Shown here: positions 1-5,242 of the stretch, piece after piece
Layout: each line of letters opens with the position of its first letter
Numbering within the stretch: the first letter of the stretch is position 1
Assembly (NCBI GenBank): GCA_949486985.1
Contig: CATBLW010000257.1
Span: forward strand, 1 to 7,207
DNA: 7,207 nucleotides
Reading direction: 5' to 3'
Source: Prochlorococcus marinus str. MIT 9215
GTDB lineage: Bacteria > Cyanobacteriota > Cyanobacteriia > PCC-6307 > Cyanobiaceae
Translations under genes and position numbers: made by a program
The notes under the pieces: model-generated
Databases searched by the model: none
Told to the model about the DNA's origin: nothing
The model's input: the letters and a program-made list of their open reading frames with translations, nothing else

Positions 1-143
1 AAACCATGGATGCAATGGCCCAGACAGGCATCAACACCGTTGTCGAAATTGGCCCCGGGAATGTTCTGAGTGGTCTGTTTAAGCGCTCCCTAAAAGGTGT
101 CACCACAAGCCAGCTGGCCAGTGCAGCCGATCTAGGGCACTAA
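1..143 (+). CDS. fabD: Malonyl-CoA:ACP transacylase, C-terminal end (partial)
   Basis: This is the last 46 codons of a gene that begins left of the window; the first complete codon is at base 3 and the TAA stop is at 141-143. The visible tail includes EIGPGNVLSGLFKR, which matches the conserved C-terminal EIGPGxVLxGLxKR block of FabD. FabD moves the malonyl group from CoA to acyl carrier protein in the cytoplasm and so supplies the elongation unit of type II fatty acid synthesis. The catalytic Ser and His lie outside the window and cannot be checked. plsC follows after only five bases on the same strand, so co-transcription is likely and functionally sensible, because acyl-ACP products feed the acyltransferase. 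The identification rests on the short C-terminal motif and this neighbour. Confidence 0.92.
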   Translation, partial: TMDAMAQTGINTVVEIGPGNVLSGLFKRSLKGVTTSQLASAADLGH

Positions 144-148
144 ATCCA

Positions 149-853
149 TTGACCAATTCAACCCCCGTTGAGAAACCAGAGCTGACGTTGATCACAACGC
201 CAAGGCCAAGCTTCACCTACAAGATTGTGAGCTATCTGCTGGTTTTTCCCATTTTCAGAGGTCTGTTCAGGGGATGCACTTACGGCAATGAAAACGTGCC
301 CCAACAGGGACCAGTCGTTGTCGTGGCCAACCACGGCTCTCACCTCGATCCGCCCATACTCGGCCATGCCCTAGGCCGTCCGGTGGCTTTCATGGCCAAA
401 GCAGAGCTATTCAAAATCCCCCTGCTGGGGGCAATCATCCGTGCCTGTGGTGCTTACCCAATCAAGCGGGGTGCAAGTGACCGTGAAGCCATCCGCATGG
501 CCACAGCGTCCTTAGCGGAAGGCTGGGCAACAGGCGTATTCCTTGACGGAACACGCCAGGAGAACGGACGGGTCAATGCCCCGATGCCAGGCGCTGCATT
601 GCTCGCTGCCCGCAGCGGTGCGCCCATGCTGCCCGTGGCCATTATCAATAGTCACCGTGCTCTAGGGAGCGGTAGCTGCTGGCCCCGCCTGATTCCCATC
701 CAGCTGAGGATTGGCAAACCAATCCCAGCCCCTCTCAGCCGGCGCAAACCCGATCTAGAAGCTGCGACGACCGAGCTGCAAAATCAAATCAATGCGCTGC
801 TTGATCAAGGGCTGCTAAGTCCGAAAGAGAAACTTCAACGGCAGGGTCGCTAA
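149..853 (+). CDS. plsC: 1-acyl-sn-glycerol-3-phosphate acyltransferase (LPLAT/PlsC family)
   Basis: A 234-residue protein of the PlsC/LPLAT family, which acylates lysophosphatidic acid at sn-2 to give phosphatidic acid, the precursor of membrane glycerolipids, at the cytoplasmic or thylakoid membrane face. Motif I is NHGSHLD at residues 61-67, with the HX4D catalytic pair His62 and Asp67. Motif II is the GAYPIKRG block at 101-108, motif III is FLDGTR at 131-136, and motif IV is around APMLPVAI at 158-165. A hydrophobic stretch near residues 26-40 may lie in the membrane. Motif III is odd: the family usually has a Pro-Glu pair before GTR, here Leu-Asp. The start is TTG at 149. A stop in this frame at 80-82 and the absence of any ATG or GTG after it make TTG the best choice, and AGGG lies about 11 bases upstream. 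The 3' end overlaps the opposing DUF218 gene by 65 bases. Confidence 0.9.
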   Translation: MTNSTPVEKPELTLITTPRPSFTYKIVSYLLVFPIFRGLFRGCTYGNENVPQQGPVVVVANHGSHLDPPILGHALGRPVAFMAKAELFKIPLLGAIIRACGAYPIKRGASDREAIRMATASLAEGWATGVFLDGTRQENGRVNAPMPGAALLAARSGAPMLPVAIINSHRALGSGSCWPRLIPIQLRIGKPIPAPLSRRKPDLEAATTELQNQINALLDQGLLSPKEKLQRQGR

Positions 854-1457
854 GGGCCTCAACGACTGGTTCAGATGGTTCTGCGGACTCTGGAAAACTT
901 TGCTTAGCCAGGGTCTTGAGATCCCTTCCCGTGGCTACCCATGCCACGGCCCTGATCCAATCACCCAACTGCTTACGCACTCCCTCCTCTCGACAATCAG
1001 GGGAGCACTCAACAGGAACGCCCGTTAAGCGGATGCCGCGGCTACCAGCCACCACCTGACCGACAGCCATGGAACGGGGCAAATGGTCTTCGCTGGTGAC
1101 CAGCAACACATGGCGAATGCCCTGCAACTGCAAGTCATCCACGAGAGATGTGAAATTGCCAAGCGTGTCCTGAGCGCGATAGTCCAAATGAACCTGCTTT
1201 GGAGCAATCCCTACCTCATCCACCAACCATTGGGCGTACTCGGGATTACTGCCACCACTCACAACCACAGGAAGAGATAGATCCCGCCCCAGGCGAACGC
1301 CGATGTGTTCCCTGTCGACATCCCCACCCAAGACAAGAATTAACTGTGGTGGATGCTGACTAAACAGTGCTTGCCGATAGGGGTGCAATGGGCCAACGGT
1401 CGCCAACCACAACAGGAAGCCTCCCGCTGCAATCGCGCCAGCACGAAAGCCCGCCAT
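789..1457 (-). CDS. Membrane-anchored DUF218 (YdcF/SanA-like) protein
   Basis: A 222-residue protein of the DUF218 family (YdcF, SanA and ElyC relatives). The biochemical function is not established for most members; some bacterial ones affect envelope integrity or peptidoglycan. Residues 4-22 form one hydrophobic segment, probably a signal anchor. The DUF218 fold follows: LVLGGD at 41-46, VVVSGGSNPEYA at 64-75, the DTLGNF block at 97-102 and LLVTSEDHLPRSM at 118-130, whose His125 and Arg128 match the usual VTxxxHxxRA signature. The core seems to end near residue 180. The remaining tail of about 40 residues is rich in Ser, Glu, Asp, Pro and Ala and looks disordered. The last 21 codons and the stop lie antisense to the end of plsC. 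The ATG comes immediately after the tsaB TAG, in the same frame, so translation probably depends on ribosomes finishing tsaB. No strong Shine-Dalgarno sequence is visible. Confidence 0.85.
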   Translation of the reverse strand: MAGFRAGAIAAGGFLLWLATVGPLHPYRQALFSQHPPQLILVLGGDVDREHIGVRLGRDLSLPVVVSGGSNPEYAQWLVDEVGIAPKQVHLDYRAQDTLGNFTSLVDDLQLQGIRHVLLVTSEDHLPRSMAVGQVVAGSRGIRLTGVPVECSPDCREEGVRKQLGDWIRAVAWVATGRDLKTLAKQSFPESAEPSEPVVEALSDPAVEVSLSDLAALDQAAH

Positions 1458-2219
1458 CTAAACCACACCCACCGGTGACGTTGGATAAATGGGCAAAACC
1501 TCTGACCAAGGAGCATCCTGACCACGTTTGTTAGCAGCGGAAGACAGCTCTAGCAAGCGCAAAACATCCACAGCCACATCATCTTCAGCCTCTAAAGCAG
1601 GTGAAACCTGATCATTTTCTGCCAGCAAATGGGGAGCGACCAACTCAACAAAAAGCTGCCGCGGCCCCGTTACTGCTGCCGGCTGCCGTTGATAACGGCC
1701 AGCCACAACCCCTCGTCTTGGCAGTGTCTTCACGATCCAGAAGGGCTGCTCCAACTGCTCTGGGCTCAATGCAGCAGCCAAGCGAGGCGCCATGAGCTGA
1801 TAGCTACTAAAACCATCGAGAGGACAACTCAGCTGCTGAGCCAGGGTGCGAGCCATCACCACAGTCAAGCGAGTGCCTGTGAATCCACCAGGGCCTATAG
1901 CGACGGCAAGGCGAGAGAGTTGCGGCCACAACGCTGCTGGGTAAAGCTCTTCCACGCAGCTCAGCAGACTGTTGGAAAGGCCACGGCCTAAAGGGAAGGT
2001 GGCACTCCGCTGACTAGCGATCGGATCACGACAATCACAAACGGCCACTCCGAGAGTTTCCGATGAACTATGCAAAGCCAAGATCATTCCCGCTTGAGCA
2101 TCGCGGTTTGGATCCAAACCAGCTTTGGAGTCCAACGCACCTGGCTGTTCCATCGAAACCTGTTGTTCCATCGAGACCTGTTGATCCAATGAAACCTGTT
2201 GATCCAATGAACCAGTCAT
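1458..2219 (-). CDS. tsaB: tRNA t6A threonylcarbamoyladenosine biosynthesis protein TsaB
   Basis: TsaB is the non-catalytic ASKHA-fold partner of TsaD, needed with TsaC and TsaE to form t6A at position 37 of ANN-decoding tRNAs. The family core starts at MILALHSSSETLGVAV (codon at 2087). It contains GPGGFTGTR, matching the GPGSFTGxR hallmark, followed by ARTLAQQL, and ends in a WSEVLPIYPTSPV-type tail. I chose the ATG at 2219 (253 residues). It is the first ATG of the frame, forms an ATGA overlap with the ycf34 stop, and has AGGA nine bases upstream at 2229-2232. This start adds 44 residues before the conserved core, including hexapeptide repeats of the SLDQQV/SMEQQV type. Alternatives are TTG at 2255, overlapping ycf34 by 40 bases, or ATG at 2087, which would leave the repeat untranslated. 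The function is secure; the start is not. Confidence 0.9.
   Translation of the reverse strand: MTGSLDQQVSLDQQVSMEQQVSMEQPGALDSKAGLDPNRDAQAGMILALHSSSETLGVAVCDCRDPIASQRSATFPLGRGLSNSLLSCVEELYPAALWPQLSRLAVAIGPGGFTGTRLTVVMARTLAQQLSCPLDGFSSYQLMAPRLAAALSPEQLEQPFWIVKTLPRRGVVAGRYQRQPAAVTGPRQLFVELVAPHLLAENDQVSPALEAEDDVAVDVLRLLELSSAANKRGQDAPWSEVLPIYPTSPVGVV
2141..2212. repeat. 18-base tandem repeat, four units, in the 5' part of tsaB
   Basis: Four consecutive 18-base units on the + strand begin at 2141, 2159, 2177 and 2195. The third is CCTGTTGATCCAATGAAA; the fourth differs from it only in its last base. The second matches the first at about 14 of 18 positions. Since 18 is a multiple of three and no stop occurs, the array is open in the tsaB frame on the minus strand and would encode four hexapeptides of the form S(L/M)(D/E)QQV, the last degenerating to SMEQPG. 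The units nearest the ycf34 stop are the most alike, which suggests recent duplication by slippage or unequal exchange. This is seen directly in the sequence. Confidence 0.85.
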
Positions 2220-2467
2220 CTCGGCAATTCCTGGCCAGGAGAGAGTCGTTGCCAACGGCCAAGATCAGCAAGGAAGCTGCCGCAAGCGCGTACATCCCAC
2301 TCCACTCCAGCCTCACCAGCCTGTAAATCCATCAAACTGATGTGGATGCGAGGGTCCTGAGGCTGGATATCTGGTGAAGCATTGAGATGAGCAACTCCAT
2401 GCTGCCTCTCCACAGCGTGATAGGCCTGGCAACGGTCGACCCAGCGGCAGTCAACACAAATGCACAT
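2216..2467 (-). CDS. ycf34: Ycf34 family iron-sulfur protein
   Basis: A full-length 83-residue Ycf34 protein, a family of cyanobacteria and some algal plastids. The N-terminus MCICVDCRWVDRCQAYHAVE is diagnostic. Cysteines lie at 2, 4, 7 and 13 with a fifth at 62, and EWDVRACGSF (56-65) followed by GRW and a PG near the C-terminus completes the family pattern. From memory, work on the Synechocystis protein reported Fe-S cluster binding and an effect on photosynthetic electron transport; the exact role is open. It has no membrane segment and should be soluble. The ATG at 2465-2467 is fixed by the CxCxxC block starting at residue 2. It follows a GGGGGGGTAGGGC leader that may serve as a ribosome site. 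It is first in a minus-strand cluster with tsaB and the DUF218 gene, and its start overlaps the divergent nucleotidyltransferase start. Confidence 0.95.
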   Translation of the reverse strand: MCICVDCRWVDRCQAYHAVERQHGVAHLNASPDIQPQDPRIHISLMDLQAGEAGVEWDVRACGSFLADLGRWQRLSPGQELPR

Positions 2468-3704
2468 GCCCTACCCCCCCGAAGCGCCACCAATTGATGA
2501 GAACGACCCAACCATCCTGGCGCAGATTCTTTGGGACCGCCTGCATCCAGAACAATGGCCTTTAAACCCTAAGCAGCTTCCTGTCGGCTCGGCGCTGGTG
2601 GGTGGGGCCATACGCGATGGCCTCCTCTCCAAGCTGAAAAAACAACCTGATCTGGACCTAGTCATTCCAGAAGAAGCACTTGGGTTATGCCAAAACCTGG
2701 CCAAAACGCTCGGAGGGAAATGTGTGGTGTTGGATGCCGAGCGCAACATGGCTCGGCTGGTTCTCCATGGCTGGACAATCGATTTCGCCAGCCAAGAAGG
2801 CCACAGCCTCGAGGAAGATCTATGGCGGCGTGATTTTCGGCTGAATGCCATAGCCCTCACCCTGGAGAAGCAACCCCAGCTGATTGATCCCACAGGAGGC
2901 TTAGGCGATCTGAAAAAACTGCAGCTTGTGGCTGTGCGCGAGCAAAACCTTTTGGATGATCCATTGCGATTGCTGCGCGGTTTGCGGTTGATGGCCGAGC
3001 TGGGACTGACTATCGAAAAGCAAACATTGAGCTGGATCCATCTGCATCATCAACGTCTGCCGCAAGCCGCACCAGAACGAATCCAAGCTGAACTCCTGAG
3101 ACTTGTGCATGCACCCTGGGCCGATGACCTCCTGCTGCTCGTGGAAAGCACTGGCCTGGTTAAGTTTTGGCAGCCAGACCTAAACACGGCCACCAAGCCG
3201 CCTGCCTTCCCTGACCAAGCCGAAGCCTTAAACCCAGAGGAGCAAGCCCTAGCCCTACCTCTTGCCAGGCTTACCCATCTGCTGAGCGATGACGGGCTCA
3301 ACCAGTTGCGATTCAGCCGCAAGCAACGCCAACGCTGCCAACGACTCCGTCTATGGCATCAACGCAACGACGGCAATGCTTTTGCAAGCCTCTCAGAAAC
3401 TGATCGACTGCAGTTGCATCAAGATCTCGAAGCGGATTTACCTGCCTTGATCTTGCAGCTACCAGCGGCCGACCAGAGGCAATGGCTGGAGCGCTGGCGG
3501 AATCCAGAAGATCCTTTGTTTCACCCTTCTGCTCCTGTAAATGGCAATACGCTGAAGGAAAGTCTTGGCATGACACCTGGTAAAGAGCTGGGAAACCTGC
3601 TGCAGCATCTATGCCATGAACGAGCCTTTGGGAGATTGAATAATGAACATGAAGCTCTACAGCTTGCGCGTTACTGGTTGAACCAAAAACAGACCTCTCT
3701 GTGA
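2460..3704 (+). CDS. cca: Class II tRNA nucleotidyltransferase (CCA-adding, or CC-/A-adding)
   Basis: A 414-residue class II nucleotidyltransferase of the bacterial CCA/poly(A) polymerase family, which builds or repairs the 3' CCA of tRNAs in the cytoplasm. The head domain shows LVGGAIRDGLL at 46-56 and the metal-binding DxD as DLDLVI at 64-69 (Asp64, Asp66). RRDFRLNA at 123-130 is the ribose-recognition motif, LIDPTGGLGDL is at 141-151, and the DDPLRLLRGLR neck motif is at 166-176. ERIQAELLRL at 206-215 belongs to the RNA-binding neck. No HD domain is visible. Roughly 40 residues precede the head domain. The start is ATG at 2460 or 2466; both overlap the ycf34 start on the other strand, and no clear Shine-Dalgarno sequence precedes either. 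Some cyanobacteria and deep-branching bacteria split the job between CC-adding and A-adding paralogues, so full CCA activity cannot be assumed from one gene. Confidence 0.93.
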   Translation: MHMPYPPEAPPIDENDPTILAQILWDRLHPEQWPLNPKQLPVGSALVGGAIRDGLLSKLKKQPDLDLVIPEEALGLCQNLAKTLGGKCVVLDAERNMARLVLHGWTIDFASQEGHSLEEDLWRRDFRLNAIALTLEKQPQLIDPTGGLGDLKKLQLVAVREQNLLDDPLRLLRGLRLMAELGLTIEKQTLSWIHLHHQRLPQAAPERIQAELLRLVHAPWADDLLLLVESTGLVKFWQPDLNTATKPPAFPDQAEALNPEEQALALPLARLTHLLSDDGLNQLRFSRKQRQRCQRLRLWHQRNDGNAFASLSETDRLQLHQDLEADLPALILQLPAADQRQWLERWRNPEDPLFHPSAPVNGNTLKESLGMTPGKELGNLLQHLCHERAFGRLNNEHEALQLARYWLNQKQTSL

Positions 3705-3772
3705 TTAACTGCACAGGTACTCACCAAAATGATCGGCCTGATCCGCATCCTTACTTACCTCCCCTCTTTTTC

Positions 3773-4207
3773 ATGAGCGTTCGCCTTTACATCGGCAATC
3801 TGCCGCAATCTTTTGAAAGCAAAGAACTGGAAACGCAGCTTGCAGGCGTCGGGGAAGGGATTCGCTTCAAAGCTGTACTTGATCGTGAAACAGGTGGCTG
3901 CCGAGGATTTGGCTTCGCCAACATCGACGACGAGAAAGTCGCCGATGCCGTCATTGAACAATTCAATGGACGCGAATTCAACGGCAATAGTTTGCGGGTA
4001 GAACGTTCAGAACGTCGCGAATCAAACACCGGAGGTGGACGGCGCGGCAACAATGCTGGCAACAGCAATTCACCTACAGCAGCACGCAAGTCCGTCAATA
4101 AAGTTGTACACAGTGATGCACCCTCAGAGGAAGCACCTGATCCTCGCTGGGCTGGCGAACTATCCAAACTTAAAGATCTTCTAGACAATCAAAAGACACC
4201 TGCCTAA
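3773..4207 (+). CDS. Cyanobacterial RRM-type RNA-binding protein
   Basis: A 144-residue protein with one RNA recognition motif at about residues 3-79. RNP2 is LYIGNL at 5-10 and RNP1 is RGFGFANI at 44-51; the aromatic residues Tyr6, Phe46 and Phe48 that stack on RNA are present. After the RRM comes a short flexible Arg/Gly/Asn-rich stretch (about 80-100). A distinct C-terminal block follows, with DPRWAGELSKLKDLL at 123-137 predicted to be helical. Rbp proteins of this type in other cyanobacteria have been linked to cold response and to placing thylakoid-protein mRNAs near membranes; the role here is inferred. The ATG at 3773 is chosen because the RRM fold begins two residues later; the frame is open back to 3701, but that part looks like leader. 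The start follows a pyrimidine-rich stretch (CCTCCCCTCTTTTTC) with no Shine-Dalgarno sequence. It lies 68 bases after the nucleotidyltransferase gene. Confidence 0.93.
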   Translation: MSVRLYIGNLPQSFESKELETQLAGVGEGIRFKAVLDRETGGCRGFGFANIDDEKVADAVIEQFNGREFNGNSLRVERSERRESNTGGGRRGNNAGNSNSPTAARKSVNKVVHSDAPSEEAPDPRWAGELSKLKDLLDNQKTPA

Positions 4208-4234
4208 AGCAAAACGCTGGCTGTCTTTAATGAT

Positions 4235-4268
4235 GGCTTTTTGTAGGCTTTCAAGCAAAAAGAAAGCC
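4235..4268. terminator. Inverted repeats between convergent rbp-like gene and crtB, possible bidirectional terminator
   Basis: The 84-base gap between two converging genes holds two perfect 7-bp stems. GGCTTTC (4246-4252) pairs with GAAAGCC (4262-4268) across a 9-base loop. CTTTTTG (4237-4243) pairs with CAAAAAG (4256-4262) across a 12-base loop. They share base 4262 and interleave, so only one can form at a time. Neither is followed by a clean run of T on either strand, so this is not a textbook intrinsic terminator. Its position between convergent genes is the main reason to suspect a termination or RNA 3'-end role. Confidence 0.4.
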
Positions 4269-4291
4269 GATATACAAGCCAATTTCCAGTC

Positions 4292-5233
4292 TCAACGAGC
4301 CCTGGAAATAAGGAATGAAACAGGGAGATCAAGCAGCTTCTGCCAGCGGCTCACATAGGCACGATGATTAAAAACGTCATAGTCAAGCTTTTCGATGGAA
4401 TCAAGTATTCCTCGATAAAGCCTGAGCGAGGTCCAAACAGGCCAGCGGGCATCAGCTGAAAGCCATCGCACTCCAGATTCCGAGCGTTGAAACCACTCCC
4501 GCGCACGCTGCAATTGGAAGGCCATCAACTGCTTCCAGGCATCATTGAGTCGTCCTGCCATCAAATCCTCCTCTGAATAGCCAAAACGCTCGAGGTCTTC
4601 CTGAGGGAGATAGATACGGCCACGCCCGCGATCTTCTCCTACATCTCGAAGAATGTTGGTGAGCTGATTGGCAATCCCGAGAGCAATCGCTGCTTCCGAG
4701 GTGTCAGGACAATCACTCCATGGAGCAGAGGTGTAAGCAGAATCAACACCCATGACTCCCTGAGTCATTAGGCCAACGGTGCCTGCAACCCGATAGCAAT
4801 ACAGCCTTAACTCTTCAAACGTGGCATATCGATGGCAATTCAGATCCATTCTCTGCCCCTCAATCATGTCGAGATAAGGCTGTATGGACATGGGGAAGCG
4901 TTGCAGGGTGTCTGCCATCACTGCGTCCAAACCATCCTGTAACTGACCGGAAAACATCGCCCGCGTGTGCTCTTCCCACTGATCTAGGCGCTCAGAGAGT
5001 TCAGAAACCGGACGCTCCATCGCTTCTGGACTATCCATCAGCTCATCAGTCCGACGGCACCACACATAGATGGCCCAAATAGCCCTGCGTTTATGAGGCG
5101 GCAGCAACAACGTGCCTAGATAAAACGTTTTCGCCCACTGGGCAGTCTCTTTTCGGCATTCTTCATAGGCATCCTCAAGACTCAGGCAAGCCTGGCTGCT
5201 GGTGTTCGATGACTGCGATGCTGCAAGGGCCAT
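4292..5233 (-). CDS. crtB: 15-cis-phytoene synthase
   Basis: A 313-residue phytoene synthase (also called pys), joining two geranylgeranyl diphosphates head to head, via prephytoene diphosphate, to give 15-cis-phytoene, the first committed carotenoid step. Both aspartate-rich Mg-diphosphate motifs are present: DELMD at 63-67 inside CRRTDELMD, and DVGED at 197-201 inside NQLTNILRDVGEDRGRGR. The RIYLP sequence that follows and GQRMDLNCHRYATFEEL near 126-141 are also typical of the trans-isoprenyl diphosphate synthase head-to-head family. Length is normal and no key residue is missing. It is second in a pair with pds, nine bases after the pds stop, so the two are probably one transcript; no Shine-Dalgarno sequence is evident before its ATG. 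The product would work at the thylakoid or cytoplasmic membrane surface, passing phytoene to Pds. Confidence 0.97.
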   Translation of the reverse strand: MALAASQSSNTSSQACLSLEDAYEECRKETAQWAKTFYLGTLLLPPHKRRAIWAIYVWCRRTDELMDSPEAMERPVSELSERLDQWEEHTRAMFSGQLQDGLDAVMADTLQRFPMSIQPYLDMIEGQRMDLNCHRYATFEELRLYCYRVAGTVGLMTQGVMGVDSAYTSAPWSDCPDTSEAAIALGIANQLTNILRDVGEDRGRGRIYLPQEDLERFGYSEEDLMAGRLNDAWKQLMAFQLQRAREWFQRSESGVRWLSADARWPVWTSLRLYRGILDSIEKLDYDVFNHRAYVSRWQKLLDLPVSFLISRAR

Positions 5234-5242
5234 CGTTTATGC

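Noticed and set aside
1629..1991. 120-codon plus-strand open frame inside tsaB
   Set aside because: Antisense to conserved TsaB sequence including the GPGGFTGTR motif; no family resemblance.
2141..2212. The 18-base repeats as a CRISPR array or protein-binding iterons
   Set aside because: Units are contiguous with no spacers, of codon-multiple length and open in the tsaB frame; a coding tandem duplication explains them better.
2220..2255. TTG start for TsaB at 2255
   Set aside because: It would overlap ycf34 by 40 bases with a weak start codon, whereas ATG at 2219 forms an ATGA junction with AGGA at a suitable distance.
2471..2893. 140-codon minus-strand open frame opposite the start of cca
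   Set aside because: It sits over the nucleotidyltransferase head domain, whose motifs fix the + strand frame; its Ser/Arg-rich composition indicates a shadow.
3313..3714. 133-codon minus-strand open frame opposite the end of cca
   Set aside because: Antisense to a well-supported coding region, with no motif or ribosome site; typical shadow.
3701..3772. 24-codon upstream extension of the RRM protein overlapping the cca stop
   Set aside because: The extension is Pro/His-rich and does not fit the family, whose members start one or two residues before the first RRM strand; the ATG at 3773 fits exactly.
3787..4188. 133-codon minus-strand open frame opposite the RRM gene
   Set aside because: It lies entirely antisense to a clear RRM gene, is rich in Ser/Arg/Pro as expected of a shadow frame, and shows no recognisable domain.
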